Shown here in pieces: positions 20,536 to 30,298 of a DNA stretch of 64,000 nucleotides. The DNA is taken from the NCBI RefSeq assembly GCF_018219155.1, contig NZ_CP056123.1, positions 3,543,505 through 3,607,504 on the forward strand, in the 5' to 3' direction. Under the pieces are notes generated by a model. That model saw nothing but the letters and a program-made list of their open reading frames with translations, ran no database searches and was not told the DNA's origin. The first letter of the stretch is position 1, and each line of letters begins with the position of its first letter. The DNA comes from Moritella sp. 24. GTDB lineage: Bacteria > Pseudomonadota > Gammaproteobacteria > Enterobacterales > Moritellaceae. A program made the translations under genes and the position numbers.

Positions 20536-22158
20536 ATGAGTGAGATACAATTAAAAGATAATGCTGATCAAACCATCATCGATGCACCAGCAACACAAAT
20601 ACACACAGATCATCACAGCGCGCCACATGGATATAAACGCTGGTTATTTTCCACCAACCATAAAGACATTGGTACATTATACCTCTGGTTTAGCCTGACA
20701 ATGTTTTTCGTCGGTGGTGCAATGGCGATGATTATCCGTGCTGAGCTATTCCAACCAGGCTTACAATTAATCGAACCCAATTTTTTCAACCAGATGACCA
20801 CCTCGCACGGATTAATTATGGTCTTTGGGGCTGTTATGCCCGCTTTTGTGGGGCTTGCTAACTGGATGCTGCCACTCATGATTGGTGCGCCAGATATGGC
20901 ATTACCACGAATGAACAACTGGAGTTTTTGGATCTTACCTTTTGCATTCTCATTATTACTGCTGTCATTATTTACCGAAGGCGGTGGTCCTAACTTTGGT
21001 TGGACTTTTTACCCGCCGCTTTCAACTCAATACAGCCCTGACAGTACTGCCATGTTTGTATTCTCAGTTCATTTAATGGGTATCAGCTCAATTATGGGGG
21101 CGATTAATGTCATTGTGACCATCTTAAATATGCGAGCACCAGGCATGACATTAATGAAAATGCCAATGTTTGTTTGGACTTGGTTGATTACTGCATTTTT
21201 ATTAATTGCCGTTATGCCAGTACTGGCAGGCGCAGTAACGATGATTCTCACCGATAAGTACTTTGGTACCAGTTTCTTTGACGCGGCAGGTGGTGGTGAC
21301 CCCGTGTTATTTCAACACATATTTTGGTTCTTTGGTCACCCAGAAGTATACATCATGATTTTGCCATCATTTGGGATCATCTCAGCCATTATTCCGGCTT
21401 TCGCACGTAAACAATTATTCGGTTATCACTCGATGGTATATGCGACAGCATCCATTGCGATTCTCAGTTTTACCGTATGGGCGCACCACATGTTTACCGT
21501 CGGCTTACCGTTGGCTGCTGAACTCTTCTTTATGTATTGCACCATGCTTATTTCAGTGCCAACAGGGGTGAAAATATTTAACTGGGTGTCAACACTATGG
21601 CGTGGTTCAATCACCTTTGAAGTACCTATGCTGTTTTCACTTGCCTTTATTGTATTGTTCACTATTGGCGGATTTTCGGGGTTAATGTTAGCGATCACCC
21701 CTGCTGATTTCCAATATCACGATACTTACTTTGTTGTTGCTCACTTTCATTATGTACTAGTAACAGGTGCAGTGTTCTCTATTATGGCTGCCGCTTATTA
21801 TTGGTTACCAAAATGGACTGGGTACATGTTTAATGAAACTCTCGGTAAATGGCATTTTTGGTGTTCATTAATCTCCGTTAATATTCTGTTTTTCCCTATG
21901 CATTTCTTAGGACTTGCGGGTATGCCACGCCGTATACCTGACTACGCCTTACAATTTGCCGATATTAATAAAATCGTCAGTATTGGTGGCTTTATGTTTG
22001 GGTTATCCCAACTAATTTTCGTCGCTGTTGTGATCATGGCCGTTCGAGGTGGTAAAAAAGCCCCAGCGAAACCATGGGAAGGTGCTGAAGGATTAGAATG
22101 GACAGTGCCATCTCCAGCACCCTATCACACCTTTGATACTCCGCCTGAGGTGAAATAA
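20536..22158 (+). CDS. ctaD: Cytochrome c oxidase subunit I
   Basis: The 540-residue haem-copper oxidase has about twelve membrane helices. It contains the haem a ligand in TTSHGLIMVFG, the CuB histidine-tyrosine site GHPEVY, the paired CuB histidines in WAHHMF, and the haem ligands in HFHYVLVTGA. It reduces oxygen to water at the haem a3-CuB centre and pumps protons. The gene lies 23 bases after ctaC, with AAGGGACA before the ATG, and its stop overlaps the ctaG start by one base. Confidence 0.97.
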   Translation: MSEIQLKDNADQTIIDAPATQIHTDHHSAPHGYKRWLFSTNHKDIGTLYLWFSLTMFFVGGAMAMIIRAELFQPGLQLIEPNFFNQMTTSHGLIMVFGAVMPAFVGLANWMLPLMIGAPDMALPRMNNWSFWILPFAFSLLLLSLFTEGGGPNFGWTFYPPLSTQYSPDSTAMFVFSVHLMGISSIMGAINVIVTILNMRAPGMTLMKMPMFVWTWLITAFLLIAVMPVLAGAVTMILTDKYFGTSFFDAAGGGDPVLFQHIFWFFGHPEVYIMILPSFGIISAIIPAFARKQLFGYHSMVYATASIAILSFTVWAHHMFTVGLPLAAELFFMYCTMLISVPTGVKIFNWVSTLWRGSITFEVPMLFSLAFIVLFTIGGFSGLMLAITPADFQYHDTYFVVAHFHYVLVTGAVFSIMAAAYYWLPKWTGYMFNETLGKWHFWCSLISVNILFFPMHFLGLAGMPRRIPDYALQFADINKIVSIGGFMFGLSQLIFVAVVIMAVRGGKKAPAKPWEGAEGLEWTVPSPAPYHTFDTPPEVK

Positions 22159-22697
22159 TGACAGCACCTAAAATAAAAAAACAATTACGGATACTGATAT
22201 TTAGCGTCATTGGTATGTTCGGCTTTGGCTTTGCGTTAATCCCTTTATATGATGTTTTTTGTGATATTACGGGGCTCAACGGAAAAGATTACACACGGAC
22301 ATCGACAACTGAAACGACAAGTATTGATAACTCTCGTATCGTGAAGGTCGAATTTGTAACTTACTTAAATAAACAGCTTCCTTGGAAATTTGAACCTGAA
22401 ATAAAGAGTATTGAGCTACACCCAGGGGAGCGTTATCAAGTCAGTTTTACTGCGACGAATCAAAGTAATGAAGATACTTTTGGCCGTGCAGTACCTTCCA
22501 TTAGTCCCGGCTATGGTGCGCAATACTTAGTAAAAACGGAGTGTTTTTGTTTTCAAGAGCAAATGCTAATGGCAAATGAAGAAGCCATGATGCCACTGAT
22601 CTTTTATATCGATCCGAATATTCCATCTGATATATCAACATTAACCCTCGCCTACACGCTGTTTAAAAACGAACCGACAGAAGTAGCTATGCGCTAG
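22158..22697 (+). CDS. ctaG: Cytochrome c oxidase assembly protein CtaG/Cox11
   Basis: The 179-residue protein has one N-terminal membrane helix (about 10-30) and a periplasmic domain with the copper-binding motif CFCFQEQ near residue 131. It carries copper to CuB of subunit I. The start overlaps the ctaD stop (TAATG), which fits coupled translation. Length and motif are typical of the family. Confidence 0.95.
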   Translation: MTAPKIKKQLRILIFSVIGMFGFGFALIPLYDVFCDITGLNGKDYTRTSTTETTSIDNSRIVKVEFVTYLNKQLPWKFEPEIKSIELHPGERYQVSFTATNQSNEDTFGRAVPSISPGYGAQYLVKTECFCFQEQMLMANEEAMMPLIFYIDPNIPSDISTLTLAYTLFKNEPTEVAMR

Positions 22698-22707
22698 GAG
22701 TTCTATA

Positions 22708-23604
22708 ATGCAAGATAATAATGAATACACAAATACACCAAAAAACTACTACGTGCCAGCCAGTAGCATTTGGCCTTTAGTCGGTGCTATCGCACTCTTC
22801 ATCATTGCTATTGGTGCGGCAATAACAGTACAAATGGTTGGTAAAGAAGGTTCTAATACCGGTATTCCCATTTTATTCGTTGGTATCGGTATTTTACTGT
22901 TTATGCTCATTAGTTGGTTTAGAAATGTCATTACAGAATCAATGAATGGACTATACAATCAACAACTTGACCGTTCATTTAGAATGGGGATGCTTTGGTT
23001 TATTTTTTCTGAAGTCATGTTCTTTGTCGCATTATTTGGGGTATTATTTTACCTGCGTAATTTATCAATTCCCTGGCTAGGTGGTGAAGGAAATAATGCC
23101 ATGACCCACGCTGTAATTTGGTCCGACTTTATTCCGCAATGGCCATTAACGACAACCCCAGATGGTACCGAAACTCAAGCTATGCCATGGTACGGGCTAC
23201 CGTTAATCAATACAGCCATTTTAATTACGTCTTCAGTGACGCTGCATTTTGCACATCACAGCCTCATTGCGAAACAACGTTCAAAGTTAGTTTTCTGGCT
23301 ATCGATTACCGTAGCCTTAGGTGTAACCTTCTTGTTTTTCCAAGCAGAAGAGTATATTCATGCTTACCAAGAATTATCATTACAGTTTGATTCCGGTGTG
23401 TATGGCAATACCTTTTATTTACTCACTGGCTTTCATGGTATGCACGTAACATTGGGAGTTATCATGCTCACGGTTATGTTGTTCCGTGTCATCAATGGTC
23501 ATTTTACCCCGGGTAAACATTTCGCATTTGAAGCGTCTGCTTGGTACTGGCATTTTGTTGATGTCGTGTGGATAATCCTGTTCATTTTTGTCTATATTGT
23601 TTAA
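22708..23604 (+). CDS. ctaE: Cytochrome c oxidase subunit III
   Basis: The 298-residue membrane protein has about seven helices and the subunit III segments MGMLWFIFSEVMFFVALFG and GFHGMHVTLGV with FEASAWYWHFVDVVWI at the end. It is part of the oxidase core and stabilises subunit I. AGGAG precedes the ATG. The stop codon sits within a perfect triple repeat of 13 bases, described separately. Confidence 0.96.
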   Translation: MQDNNEYTNTPKNYYVPASSIWPLVGAIALFIIAIGAAITVQMVGKEGSNTGIPILFVGIGILLFMLISWFRNVITESMNGLYNQQLDRSFRMGMLWFIFSEVMFFVALFGVLFYLRNLSIPWLGGEGNNAMTHAVIWSDFIPQWPLTTTPDGTETQAMPWYGLPLINTAILITSSVTLHFAHHSLIAKQRSKLVFWLSITVALGVTFLFFQAEEYIHAYQELSLQFDSGVYGNTFYLLTGFHGMHVTLGVIMLTVMLFRVINGHFTPGKHFAFEASAWYWHFVDVVWIILFIFVYIV

Positions 23605-23631
23605 CTATATTGTTTAACTATATTGTTTAAC
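23593..23631 (+). repeat. Three perfect tandem copies of a 13-bp unit at the ctaE stop
   Basis: The unit TATATTGTTTAAC occurs three times in a row without mismatch. The first copy holds the last codons and the stop of ctaE. Because the unit is not a multiple of three, each copy is in a new frame and adds no coding sequence. It looks like a local slippage duplication. Confidence 0.95.
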
Positions 23632-23658
23632 TATAAAAACCAGTTCAACCTGTAAATT

Positions 23659-23700
23659 AGCCCTCATGGCGATATTAAAATGAATGTCGCCATGAGGGCT
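23659..23700. terminator. Strong hairpin after ctaE
   Basis: AGCCCTCATGGCGA (23659-23672) and TCGCCATGAGGGCT (23687-23700) form a perfect 14-bp stem with a 14-base loop. There is no T-run after it in either direction, so it may stabilise the ctaCDGE transcript 3' end or act as a terminator by another route. Confidence 0.6.
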
Positions 23701-24046
23701 TCAGCATGATTAACCACTTATTTTGTCTATATATGCACTTATCAAGCGCCTCTCCAAGTACCCATTTAGTATATAAATATCTATTTTGTGATCTAAGTTC
23801 TGTTCAGTTAACACAGCATAAGCATGTATTAATATCATACAAATAACGTCATATTTAAACGTAATACACTAAAGGTGTATATAATACATACCACCATTCA
23901 TAATAAAACATAACGCTACCCGCATATCCTTAATCATTCTTTTATTCTTCCAATTGATCACAAAGCAGTGATTAATGTATATTTTGTGATAACTAATTTA
24001 ACTATATATTAACGTTTCATACCGCGTTAATCTCACAAGGAAGAAG
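23701..24046 (+). promoter_or_regulatory. Upstream region of the DUF819 gene
   Basis: About 345 AT-rich bases with no gene. The word TTGTGAT occurs at 23786-23792 and 23984-23990 and inverted at 23957-23963; it equals a CRP or FNR-like half site, but no full palindrome forms. TTGTGA (23984) with TATTAA (24007) at 17-base spacing is a weak sigma-70 promoter candidate. Confidence 0.3.
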
Positions 24047-25297
24047 ATGGAAAACTCAATCAATCTTATTACCAACGATGCTGTGGTAATGGGTTTACTC
24101 GCAGTGATTTTAGGCGCAGTGTTCATCACTGAAAAAAGTGAACATCCTTTCTGGAAGAAATTCTACAAGTTTGTTCCAGGTCTTCTATTATGTTATTTCT
24201 TACCGTCCCTACTTAATACGTTTGGTATTATCGATGCAAGTTCATCGAGCCTCTACTTTGTGGCGAGTCGCTATTTATTACCTGCAGCGTTAGTACTACT
24301 GATTATTTCAGCTGATTTAAAGAAGATCATGGGACTAGGGTCAAAAGCCATTATCATGTTCTTAACAGGTACGTTCGGTATTATGATTGGTGGACCAATC
24401 GCGATCCTTATTATTGACCAAATAAACCCTGATATTGTAAGTGGCGATGTATGGCGTGGCCTAACAACAGTTGCTGGTTCATGGATTGGCGGTGGTGCGA
24501 ATCAAGCTGCAATGAAAGAAGTATTCACTGTTGATGATAGTTTGTTCTCAGCAATGATCACTGTCGATGTTATCACTGCCAATATTTGGATGGCGATTCT
24601 ATTGATCATGGCTGGTAATCAAAAGCGCATGGATAAATGGCTTAAAGCTGATACCACTGCAATTGATGAGCTTAAAGAAACGGTTACAAAATATGAAGCA
24701 GAAAATGCACGTCCAATTACAACTACTGACATCATGTCAATTGTTGCTGTTGGCTTTGGTTTAACCGGTCTTGCACATTATTTCAGTGATAAAATTGCCC
24801 CTTGGATCCAAATTAACGCACCTGAATTAGCAAAATACAGCCTAACATCTGGATTCTTTTGGTTAATCGTATTAGTAACTACATTTGCACTGATTGCATC
24901 TTGCCTACCTATGTCTCGTAAGCTTGAAAACGCTGGTGCTTCTAAAGTTGGCTCAGGCTTTATTTATATCTTGGTTGCTACCATAGGTATGAATATGGAT
25001 ATTACCGCTATTTTTGAAAATCCAGGTTACTTCCTCATTGGTATTATCTGGTTATCAATCCATGCAATTCTAATGATTGTTGTCGCTAAAATGATCCGTG
25101 CACCTTTATTCTTTTTGGCTGTCGGTAGCCAAGCGAATGTTGGTGGCGCTGCATCTGCACCCGTTGTTGCTGCTGCATTCCACCCGTCATTAGCACCCGT
25201 GGGCATCTTACTTGCTGTATTAGGTTACGCATTAGGAACATACGGGGCTTATATCAGTGGTTTAATGATGCAATGGGCTGCTAGCTTCGGCATGTAA
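24047..25297 (+). CDS. DUF819-family membrane protein
   Basis: The 416-residue protein has about ten to twelve membrane helices and the glycine-rich segments typical of the DUF819 (YjcL-like) family, including VAGSWIGGGANQAAMKEVF near residue 145 and VGGAASAPVVAAAFHPSLAPVG near 365. The matched halves suggest an internally repeated carrier fold, like some sodium-coupled transporters. The substrate is unknown. GGAAG precedes the ATG. It sits as a single unit inside the cytochrome oxidase gene cluster, with a terminator after it. Confidence 0.8.
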   Translation: MENSINLITNDAVVMGLLAVILGAVFITEKSEHPFWKKFYKFVPGLLLCYFLPSLLNTFGIIDASSSSLYFVASRYLLPAALVLLIISADLKKIMGLGSKAIIMFLTGTFGIMIGGPIAILIIDQINPDIVSGDVWRGLTTVAGSWIGGGANQAAMKEVFTVDDSLFSAMITVDVITANIWMAILLIMAGNQKRMDKWLKADTTAIDELKETVTKYEAENARPITTTDIMSIVAVGFGLTGLAHYFSDKIAPWIQINAPELAKYSLTSGFFWLIVLVTTFALIASCLPMSRKLENAGASKVGSGFIYILVATIGMNMDITAIFENPGYFLIGIIWLSIHAILMIVVAKMIRAPLFFLAVGSQANVGGAASAPVVAAAFHPSLAPVGILLAVLGYALGTYGAYISGLMMQWAASFGM

Positions 25298-25327
25298 ATA
25301 ACTTGATTAAATAATTGATAAAATAGA

Positions 25328-25378
25328 GGCCAAGTAAGCTAATATTAAAAGTAGGCTTACTTGGTTTCATCTTTTCTT
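25328..25378 (+). terminator. Terminator after the DUF819 gene
   Basis: CCAAGTAAGC (25330-25339) pairs perfectly with GCTTACTTGG (25355-25364), followed by TTTCATCTTTTC. It separates this gene from pyrC. Confidence 0.8.
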
Positions 25379-25454
25379 ATCAATTAAGACTACGTCTTTG
25401 ACTTCCCCTACATTAATCTTTAGAATCTGCGGAAATTAGCGATGGAGAAATCAA

Positions 25455-26486
25455 ATGGAAACTTTAACGATCACCCGCCCAGACGACTGGCATTTACACC
25501 TTCGAGATGGTGATGTTTTAAAACATACTGTTGCTGACATTAGCCGTTACATGGGTCGTGCTATCATTATGCCTAACCTTGTACCGCCAGTAACAAATGC
25601 TGAGATTGCACAAGAGTATCGTCAACGTATCTTAGCTAACGTACCAGCCGATTCTTCATTTAGTCCATTAATGACTATCTATCTTACCGATCAAACAACT
25701 GCTGAAGATATCCGCGCTGCAAAAGCAACCGGTATTGTTTACGCGGCAAAGCTTTATCCAGCTGGCGCAACGACAAATTCATCATCGGGTGTAACATCAA
25801 TTAAAAATGTTTACCCTGCACTACAAGCATTACAAGATGCTGGTATGCCATTGTTATTACACGGTGAAGTAACAGATGCTGATATCGATATTTTTGATCG
25901 TGAAAAAGTATATTTAGACACAGTGTTAAAACCTGTTGTTGCTGATTTTCCAAACTTAAAAATTGTACTTGAACACATCACGACAGCAGATGCAGTCGAA
26001 TTTGTGAATAACGCAAGTGACAATATTGCTGCAACAATCACAGCGCATCATTTATTATTCAATCGCAACCACATGCTCGTTGGCGGCATCAAGCCACACT
26101 ACTATTGCTTACCAATCTTGAAGCGTAATACCCACCAAGCTGCACTCGTAAAAGCCGCAACAAGTGGTAGCAACAAGTTCTTCCTTGGTACTGATTCAGC
26201 ACCTCATGCGGATGATAAAAAAGAATCAGCTTGTGGTTGTGCGGGTGCTTATACATCACACGCTGCAATTGAACTGTATGCGGAAGTATTTGAGCAAGAA
26301 AATGCACTTGATAAATTAGAAGCATTCGCAAGCTTCAATGGCCCTGATTTTTATAACTTACCACGCAATGCTGACACTATCACGTTAGAAAAATCTGCAT
26401 GGCAAGTGCCTGAAACGCTACCTTTTGGTGATGCTAAAATGGTACCGATCAGAACAGGCGAAACTATTGCTTGGCAAGTAAAATAA
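25455..26486 (+). CDS. pyrC: Dihydroorotase
   Basis: The 343-residue protein is a class II (E. coli type) dihydroorotase, which closes carbamoyl aspartate to dihydroorotate in pyrimidine synthesis. The zinc-binding motif HLHLRDG is at residues 14-20, the carbamylated lysine is in [11 protein letters not shown] (about 99), and further metal ligands lie in LLHGEV and LEHITT, with the catalytic aspartate in GTDSAPH. GGAGAAATCAA before the ATG is a good ribosome-binding site. It has hairpins on both sides and is probably transcribed alone. Confidence 0.97.
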   Translation: METLTITRPDDWHLHLRDGDVLKHTVADISRYMGRAIIMPNLVPPVTNAEIAQEYRQRILANVPADSSFSPLMTIYLTDQTTAEDIRAAKATGIVYAAKLYPAGATTNSSSGVTSIKNVYPALQALQDAGMPLLLHGEVTDADIDIFDREKVYLDTVLKPVVADFPNLKIVLEHITTADAVEFVNNASDNIAATITAHHLLFNRNHMLVGGIKPHYYCLPILKRNTHQAALVKAATSGSNKFFLGTDSAPHADDKKESACGCAGAYTSHAAIELYAEVFEQENALDKLEAFASFNGPDFYNLPRNADTITLEKSAWQVPETLPFGDAKMVPIRTGETIAWQVK

Positions 26487-26543
26487 CGCACGATTAAACT
26501 CATTTTAATCCACCGTTAACGATACCAATAATAACAATACTTC

Positions 26544-26568
26544 TATCCCAGTACATTGTACTGGGATA
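26544..26568. terminator. Hairpin after pyrC
   Basis: TATCCCAGTAC and GTACTGGGATA form a perfect 11-bp stem around the loop ATT. Only a weak T-rich stretch follows (TTCATCTCT). It is the likely pyrC transcript end. Confidence 0.6.
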
Positions 26569-26705
26569 TTCATCTCTAAGCCGTTAATTAAATTTAACTT
26601 TCTTCTGTTTTCCTACCGCTTTATCAAAACAACTCTATCCTTAGTTATATGTTCGACACGGGACCTTACAATACGACCCTAAGCTATTATCCACTAAGGT
26701 TAAAT

Positions 26706-27446
26706 ATGCCAAAGTTATTTAGCGCTATTCAATGGCACAGACTTTCCAAACGCTTAATCAGTTTTGTGCTGTTTAGCCTGCTTGCTGTGGCTGTTTGTAT
26801 CAACTTAGGATTGTGGCAACTCTCTCGAGCCCAAGAAAAACAAACCCTCTTAGATATCGATAAACCGACACTCATATCACTGGCTCAAATAAATGCAGAC
26901 AGCTTGCATCAAAAAATAACATTAGATGGTTATTTTGATAATCGCACACCGATACTATTAGATAACCAGACTTACCAAAAGCAGTTTGGGTATCACCTAT
27001 ACCTCCCCTTCCACAGCGGTGAACACACCATTTTAGTTAATCTTGGCTGGTTAGCGGGTTCAGCAGATCGCTTATCTCTCCCTGTCATACCTGTATATAC
27101 AGGCCGATATCAACTAAGTGGGACTTTGAGTGCTCAGCAAGGCTCACCATTATTACTTGGCGACAACATATCCTCGATAACGAACAAGCCTTTGGTTGTA
27201 CAGCGTACGGATACAAAACAACTAGGAACATACCTACACTCTCGATTCATGCCACTGCTATTACAGCTAGACCATGACGCCAACATCGGCTTTATCAAAA
27301 CGTGGAATATCACTGTAATGCCACCAGCCAAACACACTGCTTATGCCATTCAATGGTTTACTCTCGCATTTGCGCTAGTGTTATGCAGCGGGGTTTGGCT
27401 AAAGAAATATCGAACTTACGATAAGAACATGCAAGATAAGGATTAA
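26706..27446 (+). CDS. SURF1-family cytochrome oxidase biogenesis protein
   Basis: I start at the ATG giving MPKLFSAIQWHRLSK, with AAGG 8 bases upstream; an in-frame ATG 57 bases earlier lacks support. The 246-residue protein has membrane helices at both ends (about 20-38, with NLGLWQLSRAQEK after it, and about 215-232) enclosing a periplasmic domain with ILLDNQTYQKQFGYHLYLPF and LVNLGWL. This is the SURF1 pattern. SURF1 helps haem a insertion into oxidase subunit I. It heads the second half of the oxidase cluster, with the next gene starting 2 bases after its stop. Confidence 0.9.
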   Translation: MPKLFSAIQWHRLSKRLISFVLFSLLAVAVCINLGLWQLSRAQEKQTLLDIDKPTLISLAQINADSLHQKITLDGYFDNRTPILLDNQTYQKQFGYHLYLPFHSGEHTILVNLGWLAGSADRLSLPVIPVYTGRYQLSGTLSAQQGSPLLLGDNISSITNKPLVVQRTDTKQLGTYLHSRFMPLLLQLDHDANIGFIKTWNITVMPPAKHTAYAIQWFTLAFALVLCSGVWLKKYRTYDKNMQDKD

Positions 27447-27448
27447 TC

Positions 27449-27997
27449 ATGCAGAAGAAACCACTATTCATCATCATCGGTTTATTTATAGCGCCCATTT
27501 TAGTGGCGAAACTCGTGTTAGTTAATGACTGGTATCAAGGAGCAAAAACCAATACTGGTGAACTATTATCACCACCTATACCTATTTCGGCATCACCAAA
27601 AGCATGGGTACTACTCTATAACCCGGATGACGAATGTTCAAAGCAGTGCCAGCAAAGCTTATGGTTAATACAGCAAGTACACACGTTACTCGCATCTGAA
27701 GGAGAACGTGTGCAACGCTATTTAACTAAATATCCAAACACCCATTTTTCAGACGCATATTCGTCAAATAGAACGAATACTGCGATCGAACAAGTCAATA
27801 TACCGACACTGAAAAAATTACAATTACACGATTCAAACCAAAACCAATTATCTGAAAATACACTATATTTAGTTGATCCTCTGGGTAATATGTTTATGCA
27901 CTATCAATTTCCTGTCGACAAAACAGCTGCGCTAAAGGTATCAGCGGGCTTATTAAAGGATATGAAACGCTTACTTAAAATATCGAAAATAGGATAA
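27449..27997 (+). CDS. Membrane-anchored thioredoxin-like protein with CxxxC, oxidase-associated
   Basis: The 182-residue protein has an N-terminal membrane segment (about 5-25) and a periplasmic domain with WVLLYNPDDECSKQCQQSL, i.e. a CSKQC motif like the copper-binding CxxxC of Sco1/SenC proteins, followed by a late segment LYLVDPLGNMFMHYQ that fits a thioredoxin-like fold. It lacks the usual second Sco histidine region in a form I can identify. Its place between SURF1 and ctaA suggests a role in oxidase maturation, possibly copper or disulfide handling; that is inference. It starts 2 bases after SURF1. Confidence 0.75.
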   Translation: MQKKPLFIIIGLFIAPILVAKLVLVNDWYQGAKTNTGELLSPPIPISASPKAWVLLYNPDDECSKQCQQSLWLIQQVHTLLASEGERVQRYLTKYPNTHFSDAYSSNRTNTAIEQVNIPTLKKLQLHDSNQNQLSENTLYLVDPLGNMFMHYQFPVDKTAALKVSAGLLKDMKRLLKISKIG

Positions 27998-28021
27998 GTA
28001 AGCTAATAACAAGGATTGTCT

Positions 28022-29056
28022 ATGTCAAAACTACTTAACCTGACGATATTACTCGCCTTTCTGGTCATTGCGCTTGGAGCTTATACGCGCTTAACAGACG
28101 CGGGGCTTGGCTGTCCTGATTGGCCTGGCTGCTATGGCTTTAATTCCGTTCCCGTAAGTCAAGATGACATACGGTCTGCCAAACAAGCTTATCCCGATAA
28201 TCCATTACATATAGAAAAAGCATGGAATGAAATGATCCATCGTTATATCGCCGGATTACTTGGTATCTTCATATTCATTATTTTAATCGTTAGTGGTAAA
28301 CAAAAAAAACAATTACGGCTGGCGGCATTGCTTGCTGTTCTCGTGCTATTTCAAGCAGCACTGGGTATGTGGACAGTCACAATGAATTTGCAGCCCATTA
28401 TCGTGATGGGACATTTGCTAGGTGGATTTAGTATTCTCAGCTTATTAGTATTATTCCGCTTGCGCCTATCAGACCCAACGTTACCAACGCAATCTAAGCC
28501 ATCAATGTACGGAAACAATACCAACGTTATATTACCCATAGATAGGCAGCGATTAGCAAAGCTACACTTTTATTCTTGTATCGCGTTACCGATATTAATC
28601 ATTCAAATCGCTCTCGGTGGTTGGACGAGTTCTAACTATGCCGCCATTGTCTGCACCGAACTACCTATCTGTAACGGTGACTGGTTTAGTCGTTTTAGTC
28701 TGAGTGATGTCTTTAGCCTCAGTCCAGCGGCAGAAACTTACCAATACGGAGTGAGAGATACGATAGCCAGAATGAATATTCATGTCACTCACCGCATCTG
28801 GGCTGGCGTAACTTTAGTTTATTTACTCTTGATTGCCTGCTTATTACTAAAATACCAGCCAGAAAGAAAGATTCGCCTTACCGTCAAAGCACTCATCATT
28901 ATTTTGTGCCTGCAAGTGAGCTTAGGTATCGCTAACGTCTTTTTTCAACTCCCCCTTGGCATTGCGGTAGCACATAACTTGGTCGCGGCAATTCTATTAC
29001 TAACCTTAATCACTTTACTCAGCCTAAACAAACAGCAACTGCAAGAGGTGTTATGA
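28022..29056 (+). CDS. ctaA: Haem A synthase CtaA/Cox15
   Basis: I start at the ATG with AAGGA 6 bases upstream, rather than the TTG 6 bases earlier. The 344-residue protein has eight membrane helices in two related halves. It has the conserved cysteine pair of [12 protein letters not shown] and a second pair in CTELPIC. Haem-binding histidines lie in [23 protein letters not shown] and VAHNLVA. It oxidises haem O to haem A for the oxidase. It overlaps ctaB by 4 bases. Confidence 0.95.
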   Translation: MSKLLNLTILLAFLVIALGAYTRLTDAGLGCPDWPGCYGFNSVPVSQDDIRSAKQAYPDNPLHIEKAWNEMIHRYIAGLLGIFIFIILIVSGKQKKQLRLAALLAVLVLFQAALGMWTVTMNLQPIIVMGHLLGGFSILSLLVLFRLRLSDPTLPTQSKPSMYGNNTNVILPIDRQRLAKLHFYSCIALPILIIQIALGGWTSSNYAAIVCTELPICNGDWFSRFSLSDVFSLSPAAETYQYGVRDTIARMNIHVTHRIWAGVTLVYLLLIACLLLKYQPERKIRLTVKALIIILCLQVSLGIANVFFQLPLGIAVAHNLVAAILLLTLITLLSLNKQQLQEVL

Positions 29057-29949
29057 ATACACAATCAATCATATTAACGCTTACACCAAACTGGCGTGCT
29101 TACTATCAACTAACAAAGCCCAAGGTTGTCGCTTTATTATTATTAACGGCATTAGTTGGGATGGTACTTGCGCTACCTAGCCTGCCTCCACTCAGCTTAT
29201 TAGTGCCAGGCTTGGTTGGTATTGGGTTACTATCAGCGGCTGCAGCGGCGTACAACCATATTCTTGATCAACGTATTGATGCGATCATGACACGAACGCA
29301 TCAACGTCCATTGGTACAACAAACAATTAGCACGCCTAAAGCCTTATTCTTTGCAACAAGTATGGCCGTAATAGGCATGGCAACACTGTTCATTTGGGTC
29401 AATGCATTAACAGCATGGTTAACCTTCGCCAGCCTAATTGGTTACGCTGTCATTTACACTATGTATTTAAAACGAGCGACACCACAAAACATCGCTATCG
29501 GCGGACTTGCAGGTGCAACACCACCACTACTTGGGTGGACGGCTATGACAGGTGAAATAACTGGGCAGGCATTACTCCTAGTCATGATCATTTTCATTTG
29601 GACTCCCCCGCATTTTTGGGCGCTCGCGATCCATAAAGAAAAAGAATACGCTAAAGCAAATATCCCAATGCTGCCAGTCACTCATGGCGCTGAATACACA
29701 AAAACGTTGATCTTATTGTATACACTATTATTACTGCCCGTTACTTGGCTACCTTGGTTGACCCAACTTAGCGGTTCACTCTATTTAGCCGGTTCTACTT
29801 TCTTAGGTGCTAGCTTTATTTATTATGCTTATCGCTTAAAATTCAAGCCCACACGTAAAATGGCATTTCAAACATTTAAATTTTCAATCATACATTTAAT
29901 GACGTTATTTTTATTATTATTAGTCGATCACTGGATTATCAATTATTAA
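29053..29949 (+). CDS. ctaB: Protohaem IX farnesyltransferase (haem O synthase)
   Basis: The 298-residue UbiA-family prenyltransferase has about eight membrane helices and the two Asp-rich motifs: [15 protein letters not shown] near residue 74 and the second near [15 protein letters not shown]. It attaches farnesyl to haem B to make haem O, the substrate of CtaA. The ATG overlaps the ctaA stop, so the two are coupled. A hairpin follows the stop. Confidence 0.96.
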   Translation: MNTQSIILTLTPNWRAYYQLTKPKVVALLLLTALVGMVLALPSLPPLSLLVPGLVGIGLLSAAAAAYNHILDQRIDAIMTRTHQRPLVQQTISTPKALFFATSMAVIGMATLFIWVNALTAWLTFASLIGYAVIYTMYLKRATPQNIAIGGLAGATPPLLGWTAMTGEITGQALLLVMIIFIWTPPHFWALAIHKEKEYAKANIPMLPVTHGAEYTKTLILLYTLLLLPVTWLPWLTQLSGSLYLAGSTFLGASFIYYAYRLKFKPTRKMAFQTFKFSIIHLMTLFLLLLVDHWIINY

Positions 29950-29993
29950 TAACAAAATCAGACTTAATCACTAACTATCTAATTATTAAGTAT

Positions 29994-30024
29994 AATATTG
30001 ACACCTCTTCGGGGTGTCAATATT
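29994..30024. terminator. Hairpin after ctaB
   Basis: AATATTGACACC pairs with GGTGTCAATATT in a perfect 12-bp stem around TCTTCGG. No T-run follows. It probably marks the end of the SURF1-ctaB transcript. Confidence 0.55.
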
Positions 30025-30298
30025 ACCTCCGAATCGAAAAAATCTTTCATAAACAAATAAAACAAAGCTTAACACTGCAATTTTAAAAGAGAATGAATTG
30101 TTATATGGGATCAATCTCTAAATAACAGCATTGGCTACTATATTGGCAGTTGTGTTTTGCAATGAAACCGCTATCATAGCGACATAAAATTTGAGAGATT
30201 AAAAAAAAGTTTAATCCCTATCATTCTGCCTAACAAGAGTCTGTTAGCGCGCTACTTATTTAAGCTTATATAACTTAAGCATCTGCTGAGGAATTACT
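30025..30298 (+). other. sdaA upstream region
   Basis: AT-rich sequence with no ORF. It contains a small hairpin GATTAAA...TTTAATC at 30197-30216 and AGGA just before the sdaA ATG. TTGGCAGTTGTG near 30140 looks like a sigma-54 element at first sight but the spacing is wrong. Confidence 0.4.

Noticed and set aside
30120-30170. TTGGCAGTTGTGTTTTGC before sdaA as a sigma-54 promoter
   Set aside because: The distance between GG and GC is 12 bases rather than the required 10.
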